Source: WTFY01 sp965203725 (GTDB lineage Bacteria > Pseudomonadota > Gammaproteobacteria > UBA4575). Taken from it: a DNA stretch of 64,000 nt. Where the stretch lies: assembly GCA_965203725.1 (NCBI GenBank), contig CBDBDH010000003.1, positions 288,868-352,867 on the forward strand, written 5' to 3'. Made by a program: the position numbers and the translations under genes. Shown here one piece after another: positions 43,378 to 51,166 of the stretch (positions are counted from its first letter, which is position 1; every line of letters starts with the position of its first letter). The notes under the pieces are model-generated. The model worked only from the letters and a program-made list of their open reading frames with translations, was not told the DNA's origin and ran no database searches.

Positions 43378-43518
43378 AACGGCCCAACGGCCCAACGGCC
43401 CAACGGCCCAACGGCCCAACGGCCCAACGGCCCAACGGCCCAACGGCCCAACGGCCCAACGGCCCAACGGCCCAACGGCCCAACGGCCCAACGGCCCAAC
43501 GGCCCAACGGCCCAACGG
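43378..43518 (+). repeat. Octanucleotide tandem repeat (AACGGCCC), 17.6 perfect copies
   Basis: A 141-bp run of the 8-mer AACGGCCC without a single mismatch: 17 full units and the first five bases of the next. Because 8 is not a multiple of 3, each gain or loss of a unit shifts the downstream frame. In every frame it encodes the same 8-residue repeat (PTAQRPNG in one phase). Perfect short-unit arrays of this length are prone to slipped-strand mispairing and, upstream of surface-protein genes, are a mark of contingency loci. It has no spacers and is not CRISPR. Confidence 0.98.
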
Positions 43519-43660
43519 TAAGAGGTTAGTCCGGCGTCTGACCACGGCGCTGCGACCAGCTTCCTTTTCTCCATCTCCGGCGAACTCTCCAGACAAGCCT
43601 GACCCACCTCCCCTTGCCCACCTGCCGAGGCAGACGGCGGCGGCTCTGGCCATCACCCTG

Positions 43661-44950
43661 ATGCTCGTGCTCGCAGGTTGCGGAAGTGGAGGCTCATCTT
43701 CCCCCTCGAACAGTCCACCCGATGCACAGCCGCCGGATAGGCAATCGTCGCCTACGCAACAACTGCAGCCGGTACAGCAACCACCGGAACCGCCACCTGC
43801 GCAGCAACCACCGGACACACAGCCGCCACCTGCACAACAACCTCCGCCAGCCCAGCAACCGCGGGACACACAACCGCCAGCACCGCGGCAGCCACCGCAA
43901 ACGGCACCGGCGATTCAAGCAACTCTGGCACGCGCCACGGCACACGGGATTGCCAGCGCCATCGTCAGCCTCCAGGACGAAGCGCTCGGGCATCAGTTCA
44001 CCAGTTGGCCCAACGCCGACCGCCCGCTCACGTTCGGACCCCCGTACGCCGATCTGCCGCTTTCCCTGCATCGGCCGAGCAGAGGGGTCCTCGGCGGCGA
44101 ACTTGACAACGACGGTGATCTGTCGACTCCTACCAGGTTCGCCAATGCAGACGCCCCTCCGGCAATTTCCGGATGGACGGGAAGCGCGCGGGAATGGATC
44201 CGCACGGACGACGACGGCGTCACGACCACGGACACAGTGACCGTGTACTCGAAATCAATTTCCGGGAAGTCGTACCTCGCCTTCGGATGGTGGTCGCGGG
44301 TTCCCGACTCGAGTGACGTCGACATCGGGACGTTCGGGAATGCCCCGTTCCGATCCACCCTGCACATCAGCCGAGGGAACGACCTGGCGTTGCAGGCGGC
44401 GTGGCCACGCGGCGCCAACGTCTTCGTCGCGGGCCGACATAAGTACTGGCCCGGCGGTTTCGAGCAACTCAAGGCGCTGTCCGGCACCGCGACCTATACC
44501 GGAGCCGCCGCCGGCCTGTACTCGGAGCGCGCGGTCGATGAGCAGTACGGCGCATCTGGCGCGTTCACGGCGGACGCCACCCTGACGGCGAATTTCGACC
44601 ATGCGCCGTACTTGGCCCTCTCGGGCAGTATCGACAACTTCAGGGACGCCTCCGGCAACTCACTGGGAAACTGGACGGCGACGCTTGCCTACGGAGGGGT
44701 GACCGGGGCTACTTGGAATGGCGGAGGTTTCGTGTCTCATGGCAACACCGCTGGGGCCGCCGATGGGCGTAACTGGAGCGGCGGATGGGTCGCCCAGTTC
44801 TTCCGCCGCACCGCCGCCGATCTGCAGACAGCAATCCCCACCACGGTGGGCGGCGCGTTCCAGACACACCATGGCACGCCTGCGATGGCGGCGTCGAGCG
44901 ACCAAGGCTTTGTCGGCGTGATCGGTGCTTTCGGAGCCGAGAAACAATAG
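43661..44950 (+). CDS. Putative surface lipoprotein with TbpB-like beta-barrel domain
   Basis: From ATG 43661 it encodes 429 residues beginning with the lipobox MLVLAGC; the n- and h-regions of the signal peptide (RQTAAALAITL) lie before this ATG, so the true start must be upstream. After Cys comes a Gln/Pro-rich linker of about 75 residues (QQPPEPPPAQQPPDTQPP and similar), then a beta-rich domain ending in SDQGFVGVIGAFGAEKQ, the ending of transferrin-binding-protein-B-like barrels. The frame is open from 43373 through the octamer repeats but has no ATG, GTG or TTG before 43661. It may be phase variable and currently off. The ligand is unknown. Confidence 0.7.
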   Translation: MLVLAGCGSGGSSSPSNSPPDAQPPDRQSSPTQQLQPVQQPPEPPPAQQPPDTQPPPAQQPPPAQQPRDTQPPAPRQPPQTAPAIQATLARATAHGIASAIVSLQDEALGHQFTSWPNADRPLTFGPPYADLPLSLHRPSRGVLGGELDNDGDLSTPTRFANADAPPAISGWTGSAREWIRTDDDGVTTTDTVTVYSKSISGKSYLAFGWWSRVPDSSDVDIGTFGNAPFRSTLHISRGNDLALQAAWPRGANVFVAGRHKYWPGGFEQLKALSGTATYTGAAAGLYSERAVDEQYGASGAFTADATLTANFDHAPYLALSGSIDNFRDASGNSLGNWTATLAYGGVTGATWNGGGFVSHGNTAGAADGRNWSGGWVAQFFRRTAADLQTAIPTTVGGAFQTHHGTPAMAASSDQGFVGVIGAFGAEKQ

Positions 44951-45035
44951 TGGCGTGGGATACGGCGGCACCTTGTTTTGCTGGCCACAACGTGGGCTGG
45001 CTGCACAATAACGGCGGTTTCCGACTTGAACGAGT

Positions 45036-45179
45036 TCAGGATATCAGACTGCAGGGCCGATCCTGCAGCCCGATCGTCCCCTCGCTGCGATAGCGGGCCA
45101 GCCACTTGCAGGCGGTGCGTACACTGACGCCACAAGCCTGAGCGGTTGCCGATGCGCGCAGATCCTCACAAAACACGAA
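45036..45179 (-). pseudogene. IS481-family transposase relic (N-terminal helix-turn-helix only)
   Basis: The minus strand encodes about 47 residues with the helix-turn-helix of IS481-type transposases: ASATAQACGVSVRTACKWLA, then RYRSEGTIGLQDR, followed directly by out-of-family residues and a TGA at 45038. No start codon at the family N-terminus, no DDE catalytic domain and no terminal inverted repeats are seen. The rest of the 278-bp stretch 44951-45228 holds nothing I recognise. It shows that a mobile element once inserted between the lipoprotein gene and the small membrane protein gene. Confidence 0.75.
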
Positions 45180-45228
45180 AACGACTGGACCCCGCCCTAA
45201 CCGGCGGGTTCATGCTATATCCGGGCTG

Positions 45229-45471
45229 CTAGGCAAGGACCAGCATCACCAGGTACGGGACCACGAAAAACGAAAGCGTAAACAGCTTGTATACGCCCAT
45301 CATGATGTAGTGAGCCCTGTCAAACGCCTCTTTCGACATTGAAAACCAAGTGCGGTGCACGTTGTACACGGCATCATGGGCCGTGACGAAAACCAGGAAC
45401 CAGACAAGAAGCAGGCCAATATTGGCCACGGCACACCAGCCCAGCACAGTGCGCGTCAACTCAACATCCAC
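45229..45471 (-). CDS. Small two-helix membrane protein (DUF6868-like)
   Basis: 80 residues, GTG start at 45471. Two membrane helices (about 13-32 VANIGLLLVWFLVFVTAHD and 58-79 GVYKLFTLSFFVVPYLVMLV) flank a short cytoplasmic or periplasmic segment YNVHRTWFSMSKEAFDRAHY. It resembles a family I recall as DUF6868 in marine gammaproteobacteria, with the same GWC and HDxxY/WF pattern; the function is unknown. It lies between the transposase relic and the toxin-antitoxin operon and is monocistronic. Confidence 0.7.
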   Translation of the reverse strand: MDVELTRTVLGWCAVANIGLLLVWFLVFVTAHDAVYNVHRTWFSMSKEAFDRAHYIMMGVYKLFTLSFFVVPYLVMLVLA

Positions 45472-45639
45472 GGGAATAGCTCACTGCAGACAGCGGCATG
45501 CACCATTACTGAAAAGACTGTATATGGGAAAAGTGCTGCAACCCTATGATTCAAAATGGAAACAGATCGTATCCAGGTGTCGCCATCCTTCAGGGGTTTT
45601 CACGCGACGCCGGGATTGTCAGGAAATCATGTTTTATCT

Positions 45640-45664
45640 GAGTATAACTATACGTGTTATACTC
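45640..45664. promoter_or_regulatory. Palindromic operator upstream of the mazEF-type operon
   Basis: GAGTATAAC and its perfect inverse GTTATACTC are separated by 7 bp. A TATAAC -10-like hexamer follows at 45668-45673, so the palindrome covers the expected -35/spacer region. AbrB-fold antitoxins normally repress their own promoter, alone or with the toxin, and this is the natural candidate site. It lies 37 bp before the antitoxin ATG. Confidence 0.55.
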
Positions 45665-45701
45665 GAATATAACAATCATTACCTGATCCGGAGTGACAGC
45701 C

Positions 45702-45956
45702 ATGACTACCGTTACCGTGCGCCAATCAGGCGGGGCTGAAATTGTGAGCATTCCAAAAGCGATCGGCAAAGCCCTGGGCCTTCATGTCGGCTCTGAACTG
45801 GAGTTGTCGATCATTGATAACAGGATTGTGCTCGATCCCGTGGTGGAAAAGACGAGTCTGGAAGAACTGCTCGCTGGCAGTCCCCGTGAAAATTTCTGCA
45901 TCACGGATGAGGACCATGAATGGGTCGATGCCAGGCCGGTGGGCAAGGAATTTTGA
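45702..45956 (+). CDS. MazE-type antitoxin (AbrB/SpoVT fold)
   Basis: 84 residues from ATG 45702 (GGAG 9 bases upstream). The N-terminal swapped-hairpin DNA-binding domain reads VTVRQSGGAEIVSIPKAIGK, then LGLHVGSELELSIIDNRIVL; the C-terminal acidic tail (EDHEWVDARPVG) would wrap the toxin. It should neutralise the downstream MazF-like endoribonuclease and repress the operon through the palindrome upstream. Its stop overlaps the toxin start by one base (TGATG), the usual coupling for this class. Confidence 0.9.
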   Translation: MTTVTVRQSGGAEIVSIPKAIGKALGLHVGSELELSIIDNRIVLDPVVEKTSLEELLAGSPRENFCITDEDHEWVDARPVGKEF

Positions 45957-46282
45957 TGTATATCCCGGATAAGGGGGACATTGTCTGGCTGAACTTTGAA
46001 CCCAGCGCCGGGAAAGAAATTACAAAGCGCCGCCCGGCCTTTGTGATTTCCAGGAAGGCGTTCAACGAACACACTGGCTTTGCCATCATGGCGCCCATTA
46101 CAAGCACTGTCAAAGGGATCAGGCTCGAAGTCGAACTGGGAAATGCCAAAACAAAGGGCGCCATTCTTGTCTATCAGATGAAGTCCCTGGACTTCGGGAA
46201 CAGGCATGTTGAGCTGATCGAAAAGGCCCCGCCGGCAACCACCAATAAAGTGACCGAATTGGCGCAGATCATTACCAGGTGA
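45956..46282 (+). CDS. MazF/PemK-type mRNA endoribonuclease toxin
   Basis: 108 residues from ATG 45956. The PemK/MazF fold is seen in YIPDKGDIVWLNFEPSAGKE, the KRRPAFVISRKAFNEHTGF strand-loop with conserved Arg and Pro, APITSTVKGIRLEVEL, and MKSLDFGNRHVELIEKAP. MazF family toxins cut mRNA at short motifs; the motif cut by this one cannot be predicted. It is translationally coupled to the antitoxin and converges on ccmI with a 7-bp gap. Confidence 0.93.
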   Translation: MYIPDKGDIVWLNFEPSAGKEITKRRPAFVISRKAFNEHTGFAIMAPITSTVKGIRLEVELGNAKTKGAILVYQMKSLDFGNRHVELIEKAPPATTNKVTELAQIITR

Positions 46283-46289
46283 TTGAAGT

Positions 46290-47540
46290 TCAAGGCGCCA
46301 CCTCGCTGATCACAACGGCCACTTGGCTGGAACCGCTGGTCTTGACGGGCCGCACGCTTCCATAGAAATCCCCGGACTGCGTCTTTGCCTGTCCGGACTT
46401 GGAAATCCTCGCCACAACCTCGACCTGCTCCACGCTGGACAGGTTCATCTCCGCAATCATCGCCCTGGTGTCATCCAGGATGACCCGGACCGGAAGTGCT
46501 GCCGCATTCATTCTTACCAGGGCCAGCGGCATTGGCGGGCCCTGCAGGGCTCGCGCGTAAACGAACAGCGTGTCGGAGCCTGCAACCTGTTCGTGCAGCG
46601 CCGCGCTGAGTGAAACCTGCACGTCGATGGAAGCCGCGACATCCGGCTTTTGGTCTGAAGAAACCGCTTTCCCGACCTCCGGCGTTGCGGTCGCAGTACC
46701 CGGCTGCACTTTTTGCCAGGCATCGTCCAGGTAAACCTGCAAGGTCGAGCGCACTTCCGGCTGGTCGTCCGGCACCTGGCGCATCAGCCTCTCCCAGTAC
46801 CCCACGGAGCTCGGGTAATCTTGGAGGAGGTAGGAAGCAAAACCGGCATACCACAGGGCGCGTTCATGGTAGGGGTCAATCTGCAGAGCCCGCACAAAGA
46901 ATGCCAGCGTACCCTCGTCAAATTGCTGTCCCGCAGCCAGCGCCTGCGCCTCGGCATAGTCGACGAGGATGTCGGCGTCCGTACCCTTGGACAGCATATA
47001 CGCTCGTTCGTAGGCCTCGACGGCCCGGCTGAAATTAGCCAGCGCCAGGTACGACCGCCCCAGCATGGACCAGCCCGCCAGATCGTCCGGATCCTCCCTC
47101 AGTTTCAGTTCAAGTCTCCGGACTGCCTGCTCTACGGTGAGCATCCGATCCTGATCCAGGGTCCTGGCCTGAAAATCACCAGACAGCGAAGCCAGGCCAT
47201 TATCGGTCTTCAGGTACATGAACACGGAAATCACGGGAACCATCAGCAAGACGGCCACCGCCATCGTCTTGCTGTTTTTCTTTAGGACAGGCGGCTGGTA
47301 ATCGGCAAGATCATCGATCAGCGTGCGTTTCAGATCGGCCCGAGCGGCTTCAAACTGCTCTTTACCAATCAGGTCTCTTCGGAGGTCTTCATCGAGCTCC
47401 CTGAGTTTTCTGTCGAACACCGCCCGGTTCACGGCCTGGCGGCTGTGATCCGCCCGTGGATCTTTAGCGGCCAGTGGCGGCAATACAAGGACGAGCGCCA
47501 CCACGATCAGGAATGCACTGATGACCCAGAATGTAAGCAC
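46290..47540 (-). CDS. ccmI: Cytochrome c biogenesis protein CcmI
   Basis: Apocytochrome c chaperone of System I, 416 residues. Two membrane helices (FWVISAFLIVVALVLVLPP and MAVAVLLMVPVISVFMYL) flank a cytoplasmic leucine-zipper-like loop (VFDRKLRELDEDLRRDLIG); the periplasmic part has TPR repeats (GWSMLGRSYLALANFSRAVE, ALWYAGFASYLLQDYPSSVG) that hold the apocytochrome C-terminus, and a C-terminal beta-rich region. Last gene of the ccmABCDEFGHI operon, 4 bp after ccmH. Confidence 0.94.
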   Translation of the reverse strand: MLTFWVISAFLIVVALVLVLPPLAAKDPRADHSRQAVNRAVFDRKLRELDEDLRRDLIGKEQFEAARADLKRTLIDDLADYQPPVLKKNSKTMAVAVLLMVPVISVFMYLKTDNGLASLSGDFQARTLDQDRMLTVEQAVRRLELKLREDPDDLAGWSMLGRSYLALANFSRAVEAYERAYMLSKGTDADILVDYAEAQALAAGQQFDEGTLAFFVRALQIDPYHERALWYAGFASYLLQDYPSSVGYWERLMRQVPDDQPEVRSTLQVYLDDAWQKVQPGTATATPEVGKAVSSDQKPDVAASIDVQVSLSAALHEQVAGSDTLFVYARALQGPPMPLALVRMNAAALPVRVILDDTRAMIAEMNLSSVEQVEVVARISKSGQAKTQSGDFYGSVRPVKTSGSSQVAVVISEVAP

Positions 47541-47544
47541 CGGA

Positions 47545-47994
47545 CTATTCCTCGGGGCGGCTCAGGATCGAGTCGACTTTTGCCTGCTCAGCCTCGCTCA
47601 GCGCTGCGCTGCCTACACTTTTCTGCTTCCTGACCACCTGCGCCAGTGCCGCCAGTGCGATCACGAGAAAGACCAGGGGGCCAAACCACAGCAGCCAGGT
47701 TCTTGGCTTGACCGGCGGCCTGTACAGCACGAAATCGCCATAACGGTTGACCATGAATTCCGTGATCTCGGAATCCGTGGCACCGGCCTGCAGCATTTTC
47801 TTCACTTCGTCCCGCAAGTCCTTGGCCAGGTCCGCATCGGACTCGGCAATGGTCTGGTTCTGGCAAACCAGGCAGCGCAACTCGTCCAGCAGGGCGTAGT
47901 AGCGTGCCTCATGTTCCGGAGCCAGGCCGCCGGGCTGTGCCAGCACACCAGCACAAAGCAAAAATACGGCAACCAAGCAGCAGGTCTTTCGCAT
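47545..47994 (-). CDS. ccmH: Cytochrome c maturation thioreductase CcmH (CcmL type)
   Basis: 149 residues: signal peptide, a periplasmic three-helix domain with the redox motif LRCLVCQNQTIAESDADLAK (Cys-x-x-Cys) and a C-terminal membrane anchor (WLLWFGPLVFLVIALAALAQ). It keeps the apocytochrome heme-binding cysteines reduced together with CcmG. The CcmI part is a separate gene, so this is the short CcmH form, unlike the fused E. coli protein. It directly follows ccmG with no gap. Confidence 0.95.
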   Translation of the reverse strand: MRKTCCLVAVFLLCAGVLAQPGGLAPEHEARYYALLDELRCLVCQNQTIAESDADLAKDLRDEVKKMLQAGATDSEITEFMVNRYGDFVLYRPPVKPRTWLLWFGPLVFLVIALAALAQVVRKQKSVGSAALSEAEQAKVDSILSRPEE

Positions 47995-48528
47995 TTACAG
48001 GGTCTCGTTTTGCAACTGGCCGATCAACGGCAACAGCTTTTCCTCGACATCCTGCCACGTGATCACACCGATATGCTTGTAACGGATAATGCCGTTTTTA
48101 TCGACCACGAATGTTTCCGGGACCCCGTACACCCCCCACTCGATCCCGACCCTGCCGGATGCATCCACTGCACTTGCCAGATACGGGTCTCCGTGCTCGA
48201 TCAGGTACTGCCGCGCATCGGCGGTATCGTCCTTGTAGTTCAGTCCGTACAGGATGACCTCATGGCGGTGTGCCAGTTCCGTCAGCACGGGGTGCTCCTC
48301 CCTGCAGGCCACACACCAGCTCGCCCAGACATTGAGCAGGCTCACCTTGCCGAGGAATTCACTCTCTGAAAACACGGCCTCGCTGTCGGCAAGTCGCGGC
48401 AGTGAAAACTGGGGTACCGACTTGCCAAGCAGTGGCGAGGAGACCTCGGTGGGGTCCCTGTACAAGCCCACGAACAGGAAGCTCGTGAGTATGAAAAACA
48501 GGATGACGGGCAGGAGATACTTGGACAT
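47995..48528 (-). CDS. ccmG: Thiol:disulfide interchange protein CcmG/DsbE
   Basis: Membrane-anchored periplasmic thioredoxin, 177 residues from ATG 48528; the N-terminal anchor is KYLLPVILFFILTSFLFVGL. The active site is WASWCVACREEHPVL (Cys-x-x-Cys), with the acidic Glu typical of CcmG and the cis-Pro in YGVPETFVVDKNG. It reduces CcmH or apocytochrome disulfides, fed by DsbD. The frame extends 14 codons upstream into ccmF, but the family start is MSKYLL, 7 bp after the ccmF stop. Confidence 0.95.
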   Translation of the reverse strand: MSKYLLPVILFFILTSFLFVGLYRDPTEVSSPLLGKSVPQFSLPRLADSEAVFSESEFLGKVSLLNVWASWCVACREEHPVLTELAHRHEVILYGLNYKDDTADARQYLIEHGDPYLASAVDASGRVGIEWGVYGVPETFVVDKNGIIRYKHIGVITWQDVEEKLLPLIGQLQNETL

Positions 48529-48535
48529 ACCCAGA

Positions 48536-50536
48536 TTACGAGACAGCGGCAGCCTGGCGCTCGTGCACATCCGCTGCAGTCGTCTTTTTTCCCCGTTTCA
48601 ATCTCAGCCGATAGCGCCGGTCCAGGGCTGCCAGAATCCCGCCAAATGCCATCAGCGTGGCGCCAAGCCAGATCCACTGTACAAAGGGCTTGTAATAGAG
48701 CCGCATGCCCCAGGTCTGATCGCCGACCTGCTCACCGAGCGCCACATACACATCGCGCAGGAATCCCGAATCAATCCCGGCTTCTGTCATGGGGTCTTGC
48801 TGGACCAGGTAGGTGCGCTTTTCCGGCAACAGCAGCGCGACCGGTTCACCGTTTTTGAACACGCGCACGGAGGCCTGCTTGGACAGATAATTCGGACCCT
48901 GTACGTCCTGGACTCCATCCAGCTGGAACACATAGCCGGACAGTTCCGCTTTTTGGCCCACCTGCATGGGCAGCTCGCGCACCTGTTCAAACGCGCTTAC
49001 GAAGGTCACCCCAAGCACAAACACCCCGACGCCCAGATGAGCCACGGACATGCCCCAGGTGGCGTGCGGGATCTTGCCGAGGCGATGCAAGAGGTGCGCC
49101 CCGCGCCCTGTCTGGCGAACGTTCTTGAACAGGTAATACCCGGCAGAGGCGATGGACCAGGCTCCCAGTGCAGTCCCCAGCGTGACGAGGATGGTGCTTT
49201 TTCCTGCGACCATGACTGGCAAGACCAGCCCGGCAACAAGTCCGATCGCAGCGATCTTGAACAACCTCCTGGAGACTTGCCTGACCGGCGTGCTTTTCCA
49301 GCGCATGAAGGGCCCGATCCCGATGACGAGCACCAGCGGCAGGGTCAGGGCGGAGAACACCAGGTCAAAATAGGGTTTGCCGACAGACAGCGACGGCAGA
49401 TTCAGGGCGCTGACAAACAAGGGATACAGGGTACCCACCAGGATGGTCAGCATGGCCACCAGCAGCAGTACGTTATTGATCAGCAGTGCGGTCTCCCTGG
49501 AGAAGATTTCAAATTGTCCCGAGGACTTGATGGAAGGCGCACGCAGGGCGTACAGGCTCAATGAGCCGCCGATGACCACCGCCAGAAATATGAGGATGTA
49601 CAGGCCACGCGCAGGGTCCGTGGCAAACGCGTGCACCGACACCAGCACACCGGATCGCACGAGGAAAGTTCCCAGAAGGCTCAGGGAAAAGGCGAGTATC
49701 GCAAGCAGCACGGTCCAGTTTTTCAGGCTCGATCGCTTGTCGGTTACTGCCAGGGAGTGAACCAGTGCCGTGCCCACCAGCCAGGGCATGAACGAGGCAT
49801 TCTCGACAGGATCCCAGAACCACCATCCGCCCCAGCCCAGTTCATGGTAGGCCCACCAGCTGCCAAGCGTGATGCCGATGGTCAGAGATACCCAGGCATA
49901 AATCACCCAGGGCCGCGACCATCTCGCCCACACTGAGTCCAGCTTGCCGCCCAGCAAGGCCGCGATGGCGAAGGCGAAGGCCACCGAAAATCCCACATAC
50001 CCCATGTACAGCATGGGAGGATGCATCACCAGACCGGGATCCTGTAACAGGGGATTGAGGTCCCTGCCCTCGACTGGAGAAGGAAAGATTCTCTCGAAGG
50101 GGTTCGAAGTCAGCAGCGTGAACAGCAGGAACCCGACACTGACGAAGCCCATGACTCCCAGGACACGGGCCACCATGTCACGGGGTAGACTGGAACTGAA
50201 AATCGTCACCGCCACCGTCCAGAACCCCAACATCAGGACCCAAAGCAGCAAGGAGCCCTCGTGTGCACCCCAGACCGCGGAAATCTTGTAGTGAAGCGGC
50301 AGGGCCGTATTGGAGTTGTTGGCCACGTACAGCACGGAGAAATCATTGCTGATGAAGCTGTAGGTCAGGCAGACATAGGCCACGGCGATGAACAGGAGCT
50401 GTCCGCGGGCCGCAGGCTTGGCCACGGCCATCCACTGGGCCGTGTTCGTCTGGGCACCGAGGATGGGCACCAGCGTCTGCACGAATGCCAGGCAAAGGGC
50501 CAGGATCAGGGCAAAATGACCGATTTCAGGAATCAT
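48536..50536 (-). CDS. ccmF: Heme lyase CcmF
   Basis: Large integral membrane component of the System I synthetase, 666 residues with about 14 or 15 helices. The WWD heme-handling domain is in WGGWWFWDPVENASFMPWL; flanking periplasmic histidines lie in VWGAHEGSLLLWVLM and LGTFLVRSGVLVSVHAFATD. It takes heme from CcmE and attaches it to apocytochrome held by CcmH/CcmI. The start overlaps the ccmE stop by 4 bp. Confidence 0.97.
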   Translation of the reverse strand: MIPEIGHFALILALCLAFVQTLVPILGAQTNTAQWMAVAKPAARGQLLFIAVAYVCLTYSFISNDFSVLYVANNSNTALPLHYKISAVWGAHEGSLLLWVLMLGFWTVAVTIFSSSLPRDMVARVLGVMGFVSVGFLLFTLLTSNPFERIFPSPVEGRDLNPLLQDPGLVMHPPMLYMGYVGFSVAFAFAIAALLGGKLDSVWARWSRPWVIYAWVSLTIGITLGSWWAYHELGWGGWWFWDPVENASFMPWLVGTALVHSLAVTDKRSSLKNWTVLLAILAFSLSLLGTFLVRSGVLVSVHAFATDPARGLYILIFLAVVIGGSLSLYALRAPSIKSSGQFEIFSRETALLINNVLLLVAMLTILVGTLYPLFVSALNLPSLSVGKPYFDLVFSALTLPLVLVIGIGPFMRWKSTPVRQVSRRLFKIAAIGLVAGLVLPVMVAGKSTILVTLGTALGAWSIASAGYYLFKNVRQTGRGAHLLHRLGKIPHATWGMSVAHLGVGVFVLGVTFVSAFEQVRELPMQVGQKAELSGYVFQLDGVQDVQGPNYLSKQASVRVFKNGEPVALLLPEKRTYLVQQDPMTEAGIDSGFLRDVYVALGEQVGDQTWGMRLYYKPFVQWIWLGATLMAFGGILAALDRRYRLRLKRGKKTTAADVHERQAAAVS

Positions 50537-51003
50537 GGGGTTTTGCGGCCGAACTCCGCCATGCTGCTCGGAAGGGAGTCGCGGTATTCTTTCAGGCTGG
50601 CCGCCACTTCGGGGGGCATGTAGTTTTCATCATGCTTGGCCAGCACTTCCTGCGCCACGAACACCCCTTCCTCATTCAGAACCCCCTGGGCGACGATGCC
50701 CTGGCCTTCCCGGAACAGGTCGGGCAACAACCCTGTATAGCGTACCGCGATGGACTGGCTCAGGTCCGTAACACCAAAATCCGTCGTCAGCCCGTCGTCC
50801 GCCGTGATCACGCTGCCGGCCACCACGAGCCCGCCGATCCTGAACAGCCGGTCCCCGGGCACCTCACCGGCTGCGACTTCGGACGGTGTGTGAAACAGCA
50901 TGATGTTCTGGCGCATTCCGTACAGGGCCAGCGCCACGGCGCAACCGAGCCCCGCCACAAGGATAACGGTAAAGATCATGCGTTGTTTTCTCTTTGCGCG
51001 CAT
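50533..51003 (-). CDS. ccmE: Heme chaperone CcmE
   Basis: 156 residues: an N-terminal membrane anchor (MIFTVILVAGLGCAVALALY) and a periplasmic OB-fold domain. The covalent heme site is the histidine in LAKHDENYMPPEV, with the following Tyr as heme ligand. FRIGGLVVAGSV and FREGQGIVAQGVLNEEGVF are family segments. It ferries heme from CcmABCD to CcmF. It lies 11 bp after ccmD. Confidence 0.96.
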   Translation of the reverse strand: MRAKRKQRMIFTVILVAGLGCAVALALYGMRQNIMLFHTPSEVAAGEVPGDRLFRIGGLVVAGSVITADDGLTTDFGVTDLSQSIAVRYTGLLPDLFREGQGIVAQGVLNEEGVFVAQEVLAKHDENYMPPEVAASLKEYRDSLPSSMAEFGRKTP

Positions 51004-51014
51004 ACGGTCCGAAA

Positions 51015-51164
51015 CTATGGCTCCAGGCTCTCTTTGATTTCCCTGACAATCCTTTTCTTGCGAAGGCGTGCAAGTGCCAGGCCCGCCAGCAGCGCCACCA
51101 GGGTCACGCCATAGGAACCCCAGACGTAGAGTGCCTTGCCGTCCATGTAGAAGAACTCTTGCAT
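51015..51164 (-). CDS. ccmD: Heme exporter subunit CcmD
   Basis: A 49-residue protein. From ATG 51164 it reads MQEFFYMDGKALYVWGSYG, a membrane helix (VTLVALLAGLALARL) and the basic tail RKKRIVREIKES. The Tyr/Trp-rich N-terminus, single helix and basic C-terminus are typical of CcmD, which stabilises CcmC-CcmE-heme release. It sits between ccmC (2 bp away) and ccmE, exactly where ccmD is expected. Confidence 0.9.
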   Translation of the reverse strand: MQEFFYMDGKALYVWGSYGVTLVALLAGLALARLRKKRIVREIKESLEP

Positions 51165-51166
51165 AA

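Noticed and set aside
43312..43607. Open frames encoding TAQRPNGP-type or GRWAVGPL-type repeats on both strands
   Set aside because: They are translations of the 8-bp tandem repeat. The + strand frame matters only for the phase-variation model and is not listed as a gene.
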